Shown in pieces: positions 19,279-29,199 of a stretch of 64,000 nucleotides of DNA. Where the stretch lies: contig JAIXUP010000037.1 in NCBI GenBank assembly GCA_027483505.1, forward strand, positions 39,661 to 103,660, in the 5' to 3' direction. Origin of the DNA: Hyphomicrobiales bacterium (GTDB taxonomy: Bacteria; Pseudomonadota; Alphaproteobacteria; Rhizobiales; Beijerinckiaceae). The notes under the pieces were generated by a model. It had not been told where the DNA came from. It ran no database searches and worked only from the letters and a program-made list of their open reading frames with translations. Positions within the stretch are counted from its first letter, which is position 1. Every line of letters begins with the position of its first letter. The translations under genes were made by a program, and so were the position numbers.

Positions 19279-20845
19279 CGGTCTCGATAAGCTTTCCGTC
19301 TGCGGAGAACACGACATAGCCTCCGACATCGTGGCGTGGCGGGACGCCCACCCGGATGTCGAGATAGGGCATGCCCTGCCGGGGCCGCCAGAAGGGCTCG
19401 CCGCTCCAGATGCGGACGCGATGGACAACCGCGCCGGGAATCGGGACCGCAGCCCGCGCCTTGGCGAGCATGCCTTCCAGGGCGGCCTTGTCGATGCGGG
19501 CGATGTCGGCAAAAGTGAATGTTGAGCGCAGATTGACCATCTGGACCGATCGCGGGGAGGTTTCCTCAAGCTTTTCCCGCAGGGCGACCTCGAAAGTCAT
19601 GCCCTTATCGTTCTGCGACACCATCGCCAGTTGCGCCTGGTCGTCGTTGAAGCTCACCTCAAACAACCTGGCATTCTGCCCGAGCGAGGTGCGGAATTTT
19701 TCGAGCGCCGTCACGATGGCGTCGGGGCTGAGCTTGTCCACCTTTGGCCGGAGACTCCTGGGCAACTGCACCGAGGCGACGGCGCCGTCAGGGGTCAGCT
19801 TCACCACCGTGCGTTCGGAGAAGTCCTCGCCGAAGGCAGGGATCCTGCGCCGCGAGTCAACAAGCTGCACCTCCCACATCACCTGCGGCTTGCCGACGGC
19901 GACGCGTTCCTTGATGGCCTTGGCGATCATGATGCGCGGATTGCCGCTGGGCTCGCTCGCGCGCGCCGCCTTCAGGACGTCCGGGAGTTTGGCAATGTCG
20001 ATCTCGTCCAGCGAGAATGGCAGGTTGCCGTTGTTGCGCAGCAGCTCCAGGTTCGGGGTGTCGATGAAATCTTTCCGGAATGCGCCGCCATCCCACATCC
20101 AGTTTGTCATGGACCGCGGGCTTCCGGCGGTGACGGCCTTCATGGTGATTGTGGTTCGCGACACATCGATTTCGTAGACGTCCTGCTTGTCGCCCACGAC
20201 CGACCGGAATGACGCCTGGGCATCGGCCAGCGGCCACTCGTCCTGATCATGGAAATTCCTGTTGCGGCCCCGGTTCGTGCCCGCGATGTCGACGCCCATG
20301 ATCCGGCCATCAGCCGCAGCCGTCACGCTCGCTGTTTCGCGCTCGTTGCCGACGCTGATGCTCCAGCGCACATCGCCATAGGCGGGGGTCGGCAGGATGG
20401 TCACAAGCCTGGCGATCCGCACCGCCGTGATCCGCCCCGGATCATCGAGCCGCACCCGCAAGCGCGCCGCCTCCAGTATGGGCCAGAGACGATCAATCGG
20501 AACGGATGACAATGCGAAGAACCCGCTCTCGATGTTGGCCACAGGCGATGACGGCCGCTCGGGCTGGGGCCCCGAAACGCTGTGGAAGGTCAGGGACAGC
20601 ACCGTCCGGTTGCCGACACGCCAGCGGTCAATGCGCGCGCCACCCGCCTCGGCGCGGGCCTGGACCTCGATCGCTTCGGGGCGGATGACGATTTCAGCCA
20701 CATCGACGTTCGCACCGATCTTGTCGACGAGTTCCGACCAGCCTCGGGTGAACACGGCCTGATCGCTCAGATAGCCCGGTGTCTGCGCATGGCCTGCGCC
20801 GGCAAAGACGAGTGCAAAGACGGCGAGAAGAAGGAGTCTCATCAA
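19271..20845 (-). CDS. exported hypothetical protein (524 aa)
   Basis: It starts with a clear Sec signal peptide ([19 protein letters not shown]). The remaining ~500 residues are soluble, with no membrane helix, repeat or motif that I recognise. Aromatic/charged patches such as [18 protein letters not shown] and the C-terminal [13 protein letters not shown] resemble periplasmic PepSY-like or beta-sandwich proteins, but this is only an impression. A second in-frame ATG one codon later is equally possible. It lies between murB and ddl on the opposite strand. Confidence 0.7.
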   Translation of the reverse strand: MMRLLLLAVFALVFAGAGHAQTPGYLSDQAVFTRGWSELVDKIGANVDVAEIVIRPEAIEVQARAEAGGARIDRWRVGNRTVLSLTFHSVSGPQPERPSSPVANIESGFFALSSVPIDRLWPILEAARLRVRLDDPGRITAVRIARLVTILPTPAYGDVRWSISVGNERETASVTAAADGRIMGVDIAGTNRGRNRNFHDQDEWPLADAQASFRSVVGDKQDVYEIDVSRTTITMKAVTAGSPRSMTNWMWDGGAFRKDFIDTPNLELLRNNGNLPFSLDEIDIAKLPDVLKAARASEPSGNPRIMIAKAIKERVAVGKPQVMWEVQLVDSRRRIPAFGEDFSERTVVKLTPDGAVASVQLPRSLRPKVDKLSPDAIVTALEKFRTSLGQNARLFEVSFNDDQAQLAMVSQNDKGMTFEVALREKLEETSPRSVQMVNLRSTFTFADIARIDKAALEGMLAKARAAVPIPGAVVHRVRIWSGEPFWRPRQGMPYLDIRVGVPPRHDVGGYVVFSADGKLIETVK

Positions 20846-20953
20846 CGGCCCTCCTGATGCTTTTTCCGATCATCAGTCCGCCCGCAGCGTTCGTCAATTC
20901 ATTTCATGCCGCTGGGTAAGGTGTTCGCCTCGGGCCACGCTTGGGCGTCCTCG

Positions 20954-21580
20954 CTATTCTGCAAGCAGCCATGTGGCAAAGTTGACACCCTGCGCTGTGG
21001 CGAGACGATCAAACGCCGTGTCCGCCATCGATCCCTCGACCGCTGCCGTGATGGCCGCACCGAGGATTCCCGAGGACGGCAGAAGCGAACTGCCATTGTC
21101 CGCCAATTGCAGCAACGTTGTGCCGGACGCGGCGTCCGTCACGGTGACGTCCGCCAGCATTCCGGGCGGAATGCTGCCGATCAGGACGCTTGCAACCATG
21201 CGGGAGGCGGTCGACGGAACGTAGATGCGCTTGAAGACGTAGGTCACCTTGACCGGCCTGGCGCCGTTCAGCTGAGAGGCGAGCACAGGGCGAATGCGTG
21301 ACGCGATGCGCTCGGTGACGACCTTTTCGAAGGCTGCTTTGCCTTCGGCCGTGGTCAAGGCATTGGCCGACGCCGGATCATTGGTGTCGAGCCCGCGCGC
21401 CACCATGAAAGCAACCTCGCCGTCGCCCCAGCTGATGGTCGCGGGACGCACATCGATCTCCACTGCCGCCAGCTTGTAGCCACGCGCCTCCTGAAGAGTG
21501 ACTGAGCGCGTCGCCATACAGCCCGTTACAAACATACCAAGTAACGAAACGACAAATATTGTTCGGCATGTCGTGAGCAT
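20954..21580 (-). CDS. putative outer-membrane lipoprotein (208 aa)
   Basis: The ATG at 21580 follows GGGGAG and gives a lipoprotein signal (TIFVVSLLGMFVTGC, lipobox VTGC). A longer frame to 21661 has no ribosome-binding site. The mature part shows alternating strands (YKLAAVEIDVRP, VKVTYVFKRIYVP, LADVTVTDAASG) and a glycine-rich helix near the C-terminus (GILGAAITAAVEGS). This pattern resembles small lipoproteins such as DUF4410-type proteins, but I am not certain. It lies in the insert between murB and ddl, transcribed in the same direction as its exported neighbour. Confidence 0.7.
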   Translation of the reverse strand: MLTTCRTIFVVSLLGMFVTGCMATRSVTLQEARGYKLAAVEIDVRPATISWGDGEVAFMVARGLDTNDPASANALTTAEGKAAFEKVVTERIASRIRPVLASQLNGARPVKVTYVFKRIYVPSTASRMVASVLIGSIPPGMLADVTVTDAASGTTLLQLADNGSSLLPSSGILGAAITAAVEGSMADTAFDRLATAQGVNFATWLLAE

Positions 21581-21894
21581 GATGCTCCCCAGTCTGATTA
21601 GATTCCGCGCGGAGCTAGCATTCAGCACATTGCGATTCAACCTCTTTCGGGAGTTTGACATTCAACGTAAGCACATGTTTTGAATGTTGTTCATCTTTCG
21701 CCCGTGCCTCGTTTGCTAAACTCTGCGATAGTTCACACGTGCCAAAGAATTTTCTGATCGCTTGACGACTGATGATCAGCGGATGCGATTGATGGCGGGT
21801 CGCATAGCAGGACCCCACCCTTCGCGCATGGTTAACCACTCCCTAACGCTTGGCAGTCCACAGTCGGGCCGAGATTCGGGAGTTGTGGTTGCTC
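21581..21894 (+). promoter_or_regulatory. divergent intergenic region upstream of ddl
   Basis: About 310 bp between the divergent lipoprotein gene and ddl, AT-rich in its first 200 bp. It should carry both promoters. I see no gene in it. A CtrA-like site lies at 21832-21846, 49 bp before the ddl start. Confidence 0.5.
21832..21846 (+). promoter_or_regulatory. CtrA-like site upstream of ddl-ftsQAZ
   Basis: TTAA-N7-CTAA followed by C, a 7-of-8 match to the CtrA consensus TTAA-N7-TTAA. It lies just upstream of ddl-ftsQ-ftsA, genes that CtrA controls in Caulobacter and rhizobia. Such short motifs also occur by chance, but GC-rich DNA makes this less likely. Confidence 0.4.
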
Positions 21895-22809
21895 ATGTCC
21901 AAGCATGTGGCTGTCTTGATGGGTGGCTGGTCGGCCGAGCGCGAGGTGTCGCTCAAATCCGGCAAGCAGAATGCCGACGCGGCGGAACGCTTGGGCTATC
22001 GCGTCACCCGCATCGATGTGCAGCGCGACATTGCCGAGGTGCTGGCGAAGCTGAAGCCCGATGTGGCGCTGAATTGTCTGCACGGTCCGTGGGGCGAGGA
22101 CGGCTGCATTCAGGGCGTTCTGGAAATCCTAAGGATTCCCTACACCCATTCCGGCGTGCTCGCGTCCGCGCTTGCCATGCACAAGGCGCGTGCGAAAGCC
22201 GTCGTGTCTGCTGCGGGAGTTGCTGTTGCTGACGGTATCATGGTCAGTCGCTTCGAGGCGGCCAAGGCCCATGTCAGGCAGCCGCCCTATGTCATCAAGC
22301 CGGTGGATGACGGCTCATCGATCGGCATCGTCATCGTCAAGAAAGACCGCACCCACCCACCGCAGGAACTGGCCCGCGAGGACTGGCCCTGCGGCGACTG
22401 GATGCTGGCGGAGGAGTTCATTCCCGGACGCGAACTGACCTGCGCCGTCCTGGGCGACCGGGCCCTTGATGTGATCGAGATCACCACGTCGACCGGCGAG
22501 TTCTATGACTACGACGCGAAGTACGCTCCGGGGGGGTCAATCCACATCCTGCCGGCCCCGCTTAAACCGAAAATTTACCAACAGGTTCAACAGTGGGCGT
22601 TAACGGCGCATCAAGCAATTGGGTGCCGCGGCGTGAGCCGGTCCGACTTCAGATATGATGAGGCGTCCGAGCGTCTCATCTGGCTGGAAGTGAATACGCA
22701 ACCGGGGATGACGGCCACAAGCCTGGTGCCCGAGTTGGCCGCCCATGCGGGCATTGAGTTTGGCGAGTTGGTGCGATGGATGGTGGAGGACGCCTCCTGC
22801 GATCGTTGA
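21895..22809 (+). CDS. ddl: D-alanine--D-alanine ligase
   Basis: Makes the D-Ala-D-Ala dipeptide for peptidoglycan. The start [17 protein letters not shown] at 21895 matches family N-termini and gives 304 residues; the frame is open further upstream to 21850 without a good ribosome-binding site. ATP-grasp motifs are [53 protein letters not shown] and the metal site [18 protein letters not shown]. ftsQ starts two bases after its stop. Confidence 0.96.
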   Translation: MSKHVAVLMGGWSAEREVSLKSGKQNADAAERLGYRVTRIDVQRDIAEVLAKLKPDVALNCLHGPWGEDGCIQGVLEILRIPYTHSGVLASALAMHKARAKAVVSAAGVAVADGIMVSRFEAAKAHVRQPPYVIKPVDDGSSIGIVIVKKDRTHPPQELAREDWPCGDWMLAEEFIPGRELTCAVLGDRALDVIEITTSTGEFYDYDAKYAPGGSIHILPAPLKPKIYQQVQQWALTAHQAIGCRGVSRSDFRYDEASERLIWLEVNTQPGMTATSLVPELAAHAGIEFGELVRWMVEDASCDR

Positions 22810-22811
22810 CG

Positions 22812-23750
22812 ATGGCGCTCTTCGGAGTGCGGTCGTCGCGCGTTCGCAAAGGAGACATCGATGTGCCGCTGCTGGTCGGCGAGCGCTCGGGACGCCGCGG
22901 CTTCTGGCCGTTCGGCAACCGCGCCTCCGTGACCCTGCCGCTGCACGAGCGTGTCCCGCGGCGGTTGGGCACGGTCTCCGTGCTCGGCGGCCTGGGTGCG
23001 ATCGGCCTCGGCGGCCTGGTTTTCGGCGGGCAGTATGACGCGCTCCGCGCGGCTTACGGCGAACCGCATCATATCGTGGCGCGCGCGGTCGGTCTGGGGA
23101 TCGAGCGGGTGACCATCTCGGGCCTGTCCGAACTGCATGAAACCGAGGTGCTGCACACCGCCGGGATCACCCCGCGCGGGTCGCTGGCCTTCCTCGATGT
23201 GGCCGAGACACGCCGCCTGCTGGAAGCCCAGCCGCTGATCCGCGAAGCGACGGTGCGCAAGCTCTATCCGGGCGAGCTGAGTATTGAACTGACGGAGCGC
23301 GAGGCTTTCGCCCTGTGGCAACTGGACGGCGAGGTCTCGATCATTTCCTCCGACGGCACGGTGATCGACAAGTTGCGCGACGGGCGTTTCGCCCATCTTC
23401 CGCTCGTTGTCGGGCCGGGTGCCAACAAGCGGGTGCGTGAATATGTGGTCCTGCTCGGTGAAGCGGGGCCGCTGCGCAGCCGGATCCGCGGCGCGACCCT
23501 GGTGTCGGAGCGGCGCTGGACGCTGAAGCTCGACAATGGCCTCGATGTGCGCCTGCCGCAGGACAATGCCGATGAGGCCGTGCGCCGGCTCGAACGCCTG
23601 TCGCGGGAACAGAAGCTGCTGGAGAAGGACATTCTCGCCATCGACATGCGCCAGCCTGACCGCGTGACGGTGCGCCTCAGCGAAGAGGCCGCCGCAGCCC
23701 GCGCCGACATGCTGAAGAGCCGCCCGAAGCCGAAGGGAGGCGCGGTATGA
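22812..23750 (+). CDS. ftsQ: cell division protein FtsQ
   Basis: A bitopic divisome protein. The start at 22812, two bases after the ddl stop, gives 312 residues; an earlier in-frame ATG at 22776 lies within ddl and remains possible. A cytosolic N-terminus is followed by one membrane helix (VLGGLGAIGLGGLVFGG), then the periplasmic POTRA domain (IERVTISGLSELHETEVLHTAG) and the beta domain (YPGELSIELTEREAFALWQ). The C-terminal tail is Lys/Pro-rich. Its end overlaps ftsA (ATGA). Confidence 0.92.
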   Translation: MALFGVRSSRVRKGDIDVPLLVGERSGRRGFWPFGNRASVTLPLHERVPRRLGTVSVLGGLGAIGLGGLVFGGQYDALRAAYGEPHHIVARAVGLGIERVTISGLSELHETEVLHTAGITPRGSLAFLDVAETRRLLEAQPLIREATVRKLYPGELSIELTEREAFALWQLDGEVSIISSDGTVIDKLRDGRFAHLPLVVGPGANKRVREYVVLLGEAGPLRSRIRGATLVSERRWTLKLDNGLDVRLPQDNADEAVRRLERLSREQKLLEKDILAIDMRQPDRVTVRLSEEAAAARADMLKSRPKPKGGAV

Positions 23751-25075
23751 GCCTCTTCTCGCAGGGCCTGACACCGCGCCTTCGGCCCCTGTCGTCGCGC
23801 AAGAGCGCGACGCTCTCTGTGCTTGATGTCGGCACCAGCAAGATCGTCTGCCTGATCGCGGAGCTGCAGCCTGTCGAGGCCAGCGACCGGCTGCGCGGGC
23901 GCACCCATCTCGCCCGCGTGATCGGCATCGGCCATACGCGTTCGCTCGGCCTCAAGGGCGGCGCCGTCGTCGATCTGGAAGCGGCTGAGCGGTCGATCCG
24001 GCAGGCTGTGGACGCGGCCGAACGCATGGCCAAGGTCGAGGTCCAGTCCGTGATCGTCAACCAGACCGGCGGGCGACTTGGATCACAGAGCTTCGCGGCC
24101 AGCGTCGACCTGCGCGTCGGCTCGGTCGCTGACCAGGATGTGAAACGCGTTCTCGCCGCAGCGGCGTCGCATTCGGTGCGGCCCGGCCGCGCCGTCCTGC
24201 ACGCGCTGCCGACCGGCTACGCGCTGGATGGCCAGCCTGGCGTGACGGACCCGCGCGGGCTGATGGGCCGCTCGTTGTCGGTCGACATGCATGTCGTCAC
24301 GGGCGAGGGCGCCGCGGCGCTCAATCTGATGCTGGCCGTCGAGCGCTGCAATCTGTCGGTCGAAAGCGTGGTCGCGACACCCTACGCCTCGGGCCTGTCA
24401 TCGCTTGTCGACGATGAGGCCGACATGGGCGCGGTGATCGTGGACATGGGCGGCGGCACGACCAGCATCGGTGTCTTCTCGCATGGCCATCTGATGCATG
24501 CGGATGGTGTGGCCGTCGGCGGTCATCACATCACCATGGATCTGGCGCGCGGGCTGTCCACCAAGGTTTCCGCGGCGGAGCGGCTGAAAACGCTGTACGG
24601 CGGCACGATCGCCACCGCATCCGACGAGCGCGACATCATCACCGTGCCCTCCGTCGACGACGACGACCGCGACACGCCCAATCATATGCCGAAATCCCAT
24701 CTGATCCGGATCATCCGGCCGCGCGTCGAGGAAATCCTCGAACTGGTGCGTGACCGGCTGAAGGCCGCCGGCTTTGCCGGCGAGGCCGGCAGGCGCGTGG
24801 TGCTCACCGGCGGCGGCTGCCAGCTCACCGGGCTGACAGACCTCGCAAGACAGGTGCTTGGCGGCCAGGTCCGGATCGGACGGCCACTCGGCATCAAGGG
24901 GCTCCCCGAGGCCGCGAAGGGTCCGCCCTTCGCTGCAGCGGTTGGCCTGCTGGTTTATCCGCAGGTCGCGCATATCGAGCATTTCGAGCCGCGATCCGCG
25001 GGAGGTTTTGCCGCAACCGGCACGGATGGGGGCTACCTCTCCCGTGTCGGACGGTGGCTGAAAGACAGCTTCTGA
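23747..25075 (+). CDS. ftsA: cell division protein FtsA
   Basis: An actin-like ATPase that tethers FtsZ to the membrane. The 442 residues show the phosphate-1 loop VLDVGTSKIVCLIAEL, the phosphate-2 region VIVDMGGGTTSIGVF, the SHS2/1C insert, the adenosine motif VVLTGGGCQLTGL, and a C-terminal amphipathic helix (YLSRVGRWLKDSF) for membrane binding. The ATGA overlap with ftsQ indicates coupling. A 126-bp gap separates it from ftsZ. Confidence 0.97.
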   Translation: MSLFSQGLTPRLRPLSSRKSATLSVLDVGTSKIVCLIAELQPVEASDRLRGRTHLARVIGIGHTRSLGLKGGAVVDLEAAERSIRQAVDAAERMAKVEVQSVIVNQTGGRLGSQSFAASVDLRVGSVADQDVKRVLAAAASHSVRPGRAVLHALPTGYALDGQPGVTDPRGLMGRSLSVDMHVVTGEGAAALNLMLAVERCNLSVESVVATPYASGLSSLVDDEADMGAVIVDMGGGTTSIGVFSHGHLMHADGVAVGGHHITMDLARGLSTKVSAAERLKTLYGGTIATASDERDIITVPSVDDDDRDTPNHMPKSHLIRIIRPRVEEILELVRDRLKAAGFAGEAGRRVVLTGGGCQLTGLTDLARQVLGGQVRIGRPLGIKGLPEAAKGPPFAAAVGLLVYPQVAHIEHFEPRSAGGFAATGTDGGYLSRVGRWLKDSF

Positions 25076-25201
25076 CGAAGCGGGCCCGCTCCGGGCGGCG
25101 ACCGGGGCGAGCTTTGAGACGGAAGACCGTGGCGGCGGCCTTCTGATGATCTGACCTAAGAGACGCTAGCCGGGCGTCGACAACGTGAAAGAGGCACGAC
25201 C

Positions 25202-26905
25202 ATGCCGATGAACCTGCAAGGCCCGGACATTCGGGAACTCAAGCCGCGGATCACCGTTTTCGGGGTTGGCGGCGGTGGCGGCAACGCCGTCAACAACATG
25301 ATCCAGGCTGGCCTGCAGGGTGTCGACTTCGTTGTCGCCAACACCGACGCGCAGGCTCTGGCCATGTCCGCGGCGCCGCGCATCATCCAGATGGGCCTTC
25401 AGGTCACCGAAGGACTGGGCGCCGGATCGCAGCCGGAGGTTGGCCGCGCAGCCGCCGAAGAGGTGATGGACGAGATCCGTGACCATCTTGCCGGCGCGCA
25501 CATGGTGTTCATCACGGCGGGCATGGGCGGCGGCACAGGCACGGGGGCCGCTCCGGTGGTGGCCCGCGCGGCCCGCGAGCTTGGCATCCTCACGGTCGGC
25601 GTCGTGACCAAGCCGTTCCAGTTCGAGGGCACACGCCGCCTGCGCATGGCGGATGCCGGCATCCAGGAACTGCAGCAGTCGGTCGATACGCTGATCGTCA
25701 TCCCGAACCAGAACCTGTTCCGCATCGCCAACGAGAATACGGGTTTTGCCGACGCCTTCGGTATGGCCGATCAGGTGCTCTACTCCGGGGTCGCCTGCAT
25801 CACCGACCTCATGGTCAAGCCCGGCCTGATCAACCTCGACTTCGCCGACGTCCGCGCCGTGATGCGCGGCATGGGCAAGGCGATGATGGGCACTGGCGAA
25901 GCGACCGGCGACAAGCGCGCCGAGACCGCCGCGCAGGCCGCCATCTCCAACCCGCTGCTGGACGAAACCTCGATGAAGGGGGCCCGCGGACTGCTGATCT
26001 CGATCACCGGCGGGCGCGACATGAAGCTCTACGAAGTCGACGAGGCTGCCACGCGCATCCGCGAGCAGGTTGACGAAGAAGCCAACATCATTGTCGGCGC
26101 GACGTTCGATGAGTCCATGGAAGGCATCATGCGTGTCTCCGTCGTCGCGACCGGGATCGACGCCGCCCACATGCAGCAGATGCAGCCGGAAGTGTCAGCC
26201 ATCGACCGCCGCATCGCTGAAGTGGCCGAGAAGCTGAAGGCCGAAGCGCGCCTGCGGGCGCAGGCCAGTTCAGCGGCGCCGACCTTCCGCCCGATGGCTT
26301 CTGTGATCTCCTCGCCGGCTCCGCAGCCGGTCGAGCATGCGCCGATCATGCCGGAAGCGCCGGAAGCCACGATCATCGCCGAGACCGTGCGGCTGGAGCC
26401 GGTGCAGCCGCGCGTCGTGCTGGCCGCCGAACCGCCGGCACCGATCCAGACCTTCCGCCATGCGGATGAGCCGACCCTCGAGCAGGAGCATTTCATCCCG
26501 CCGCAGGCTGAGCGCATCAAGCCTGCGCGACTTCCACGGATCGAAGACCTGCCGGTCCCGGCCCAGAACCAGTTTGCGGCCCGCGCCGTGCAACCGCAGC
26601 CGCAGATGCCGGCCCATGCCGCCGAGCAGAAGCGCATGTCGCTGATGCAGCGCCTGGCCTCGGTCGGCTTCGGCCGAAAGGATGAGGGCCTTCCGGAGGC
26701 CACGCAGCCGCTTCAGCCGGCTGCGCCGCAGGTTCGTCCTGCTCCCTCGGCAGCCCATGCCGAGTACATGCGACGCCCCGCTCCTGCCACAGTTCCGCGC
26801 GCTGCCGAAGGCCAGCTGGACGTGCGCGGACGCGCTCCGGCGGCCCGCCCCGCCGAGGATGACCAGTTGGAGATTCCCGCTTTCCTACGGCGCCAGGCCA
26901 ACTGA
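25202..26905 (+). CDS. ftsZ: cell division protein FtsZ
   Basis: A tubulin-like GTPase that forms the division ring. The 567 residues have the nucleotide motifs [15 protein letters not shown] and the tubulin signature [15 protein letters not shown] in the first 120 residues, and the T7 loop [11 protein letters not shown]. After the ~320-residue GTPase core comes an unusually long Pro/Ala/Gln-rich linker, as in rhizobia, and the conserved C-terminal peptide [10 protein letters not shown] that binds FtsA. A GAGG ribosome-binding site precedes the ATG. Confidence 0.98.
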   Translation: MPMNLQGPDIRELKPRITVFGVGGGGGNAVNNMIQAGLQGVDFVVANTDAQALAMSAAPRIIQMGLQVTEGLGAGSQPEVGRAAAEEVMDEIRDHLAGAHMVFITAGMGGGTGTGAAPVVARAARELGILTVGVVTKPFQFEGTRRLRMADAGIQELQQSVDTLIVIPNQNLFRIANENTGFADAFGMADQVLYSGVACITDLMVKPGLINLDFADVRAVMRGMGKAMMGTGEATGDKRAETAAQAAISNPLLDETSMKGARGLLISITGGRDMKLYEVDEAATRIREQVDEEANIIVGATFDESMEGIMRVSVVATGIDAAHMQQMQPEVSAIDRRIAEVAEKLKAEARLRAQASSAAPTFRPMASVISSPAPQPVEHAPIMPEAPEATIIAETVRLEPVQPRVVLAAEPPAPIQTFRHADEPTLEQEHFIPPQAERIKPARLPRIEDLPVPAQNQFAARAVQPQPQMPAHAAEQKRMSLMQRLASVGFGRKDEGLPEATQPLQPAAPQVRPAPSAAHAEYMRRPAPATVPRAAEGQLDVRGRAPAARPAEDDQLEIPAFLRRQAN

Positions 26906-26934
26906 AAATCGATTGAAATTGACGCATGGTCAGG

Positions 26935-26970
26935 CTTCACCCGCTCCTCACAGGGCGGGTGAAGATGTTT
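26935..26970 (+). terminator. hairpin terminator after ftsZ
   Basis: Perfect 10-bp arms CTTCACCCGC and GCGGGTGAAG (26935-26944 and 26955-26964) are followed by ATGTTTT. The hairpin starts 30 nt after the ftsZ stop. The remaining ~220 bp before lpxC are AT-rich and likely hold the lpxC promoter. Confidence 0.7.
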
Positions 26971-27193
26971 TAAGAATTGCTTGATATGGTGTGGGAACTT
27001 GATGATCAAAATTGACGGATTTTGTTGTTACAGAGCGATAAAAACCGTGATTTTGCCATGGCCTGCGACCTCGTTATGGTGCGGCACGTTCGGAACGCGG
27101 GAATCGCTGTCCGTCGCAAGGGCTTCGAAAAGATCCTGCCTGCGTAAAATGGCAAAAAGCCGGCGCATTCATGGACCTCAAAGGGACTGACAC

Positions 27194-28132
27194 ATGATCG
27201 CTGGCCGCCAGACAACAGTGCGAGATGTCGTCGCGCTTTCCGGATATGGCGTTCACAGTGCGGCCGTCGCGAACATCTCCATTCGTCCCGCTTCTCCCAA
27301 TCACGGCATCGTCTTTCTGCGCACCGGTCTCGAAGGCGGCATTGAGCGCCGCATTCCGGCGCGTTATGGCAATGTCAGCATGACCGAACTGTGCACCGTC
27401 CTGGGCAATCCGAGCCATGGCGCGGTTTCGACGGTTGAACACATCATGGCGGCGCTCTATGGTCTTGGGATCGACAACGCCCTGATCGAGATCGACGGAC
27501 CCGAGGTTCCCATCATGGATGGCAGCGCGGCTGCGTTCGTGGAGGCCCTTCGCGCTGTCGGCGTTGAAAGCCAGCGCAGCCCGAAGCGTTATGTGCGCGT
27601 GCTCAAGCCGGTTTCGGTGTCGAACAAGGTCGGCACCAGCGAGTTGCTGCCACATGATGACGATGTCCTGCGCCTTGACGTGACCATCGCTTTCGACACC
27701 ACCGTCATCGGCGACCAGTCCATGACGCTCGACCTTGAGCCCGAGGCCTTTGCGGCCGAGGTCAGCCGCGCCCGCACGTTCGGCTTCATGCGCGACGTCG
27801 AACAGTTGTGGAAGAATGGTTTTGCCCTTGGCGCCTCGCTCGAAAACACGGTCGCCATCGGCGATGACCGCGTGATCAATCCGGAAGGCTTGCGTTTTGA
27901 CGATGAATTCGTCCGGCACAAGATGCTCGACGCCGTCGGCGACCTGGCCCTTGCAGGGCTGCCGATCGTTGGTCTGTTCCGCTCCCGCTGCGGCGGTCAT
28001 CGCCTCAACATTTCGGTGCTGCGCGAGCTGTTTTCCGATCCGGCCAATTTCGAGATCTGCGAAGCCGAAACCGCCGTGCCCGCCCGTCATGTCCAGATGG
28101 CGGCCGCCGCCTATGCGCCTGCGCTGAGCTGA
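27194..28132 (+). CDS. lpxC: UDP-3-O-acyl-N-acetylglucosamine deacetylase
   Basis: A zinc enzyme for the committed step of lipid A synthesis. The 312 residues have the zinc-ligand regions STVEHIMAALYGLGIDNA and RHKMLDAVGDLALAG, the conserved EIDGPEVPIMDGSAAAFVE, and the FGFMRDVEQL motif. Position after ftsZ is the normal alphaproteobacterial order. It has its own leader, so it is probably transcribed separately. Confidence 0.97.
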   Translation: MIAGRQTTVRDVVALSGYGVHSAAVANISIRPASPNHGIVFLRTGLEGGIERRIPARYGNVSMTELCTVLGNPSHGAVSTVEHIMAALYGLGIDNALIEIDGPEVPIMDGSAAAFVEALRAVGVESQRSPKRYVRVLKPVSVSNKVGTSELLPHDDDVLRLDVTIAFDTTVIGDQSMTLDLEPEAFAAEVSRARTFGFMRDVEQLWKNGFALGASLENTVAIGDDRVINPEGLRFDDEFVRHKMLDAVGDLALAGLPIVGLFRSRCGGHRLNISVLRELFSDPANFEICEAETAVPARHVQMAAAAYAPALS

Positions 28133-28319
28133 GCGCCCGCAGGCCTGCATGCGGGCTGCCTTGAATTCGCCATCTCGCCGGATGATGGCCTTGGCCTGAT
28201 CCGAACTTAGTTTGCCGTCGGGGGCGAGGATGACTTGGCGAAAGCCATGCGCATGGGTTACATGCTGCGCTGATCCTGCGTCCGGCGCATGACATCGCAT
28301 TTTGATTGAGGCTGTGGTT

Positions 28320-29192
28320 ATGGCTGTTCCGAAGTCAGTTCATTGGGTCCTGCTGCTGGGAATCGCCTTGGGCGTGGCCGGCTGCGACACCATTTCCTCG
28401 CTCAATCCGTTCGACACGACCTCGCGCTACAAGCAGGAACTGCTGCCAGACGTGCCGCCGGAAACCCTGTACAATCAGGGTCTGGCGCGGCTGCAGGCCG
28501 GCGACACCGTCGGGGCGGCGAAAGCCTTCGGTGACATCGACAAGCAGTCCGCCTTTTCCCCGCAGGCGAAAAAGGGCCTGCTGCTGACGGCATTCGCCCA
28601 TTACGAGGGCCGCCGCTACGATGAGGCGATCACCGCCTCCCGCCGCTTCCTGACGCTGCATCCGGGCGACAAGGATGCGGCCTATGCCCAGTATCTGCTG
28701 GCCATGTCGAACTATAACCAGATTCCCGACATCGGCCGCGACCAGGAACGCACCGAGAAGGCGCTGGTGTCGCTGCAGGAACTCGTCGACCGCTACCCGC
28801 GCTCCGAGTACGTGCAGGACGCGCGTGAGCGGATCCTGTTCGCCAGGGACCAGCTTGCGGGCAAGGAGATGACCGTGGGCAGGTTCTATCTGCAGCAGCG
28901 CAACTTTCCTGCCGCGATCAACCGCTTCCGCGACGTGGTCTCGAAGTACCAGACCACACGCCATGTCGAGGAGGCGCTGATGCGCCTGTCAGAGGCCTAT
29001 CTGGCGCTGGGCGTGACGGCTGAGGCGCAGACGGCCGCTGCGGTGCTCGGACACAATTTCCCCGACAGCCCGTGGTACAGAGACGCCTATGCGCTGCTCC
29101 AGTCCGGCGGGCTTGAGCCGCGCGAGCAGACAGGCTCGTGGATCAGCCGTGCTTTCCGTGGCTTTACCCGGACGGTTGGCCTCAGCCAATGA
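28320..29192 (+). CDS. bamD: outer-membrane assembly lipoprotein BamD
   Basis: A component of the BAM complex that inserts beta-barrel proteins. The ATG at 28320 gives 290 residues with a lipoprotein signal and lipobox VAGC. TPR-like helical pairs follow (PPETLYNQGLARLQAGDTVGAAKAF, YDEAITASRRFLTLHPGD, QQRNFPAAINRFRDVVSKYQTT). The neighbours lpxC and recN are the usual ones. An alternative start 18 bp upstream changes little. Confidence 0.95.
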   Translation: MAVPKSVHWVLLLGIALGVAGCDTISSLNPFDTTSRYKQELLPDVPPETLYNQGLARLQAGDTVGAAKAFGDIDKQSAFSPQAKKGLLLTAFAHYEGRRYDEAITASRRFLTLHPGDKDAAYAQYLLAMSNYNQIPDIGRDQERTEKALVSLQELVDRYPRSEYVQDARERILFARDQLAGKEMTVGRFYLQQRNFPAAINRFRDVVSKYQTTRHVEEALMRLSEAYLALGVTAEAQTAAAVLGHNFPDSPWYRDAYALLQSGGLEPREQTGSWISRAFRGFTRTVGLSQ

Positions 29193-29199
29193 GCGGGCC

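Noticed and set aside
22776..22811. An upstream ftsQ start overlapping ddl
   Set aside because: It is possible, but the ATG at 22812 just after the ddl stop better fits the usual coupling and the family N-terminus.
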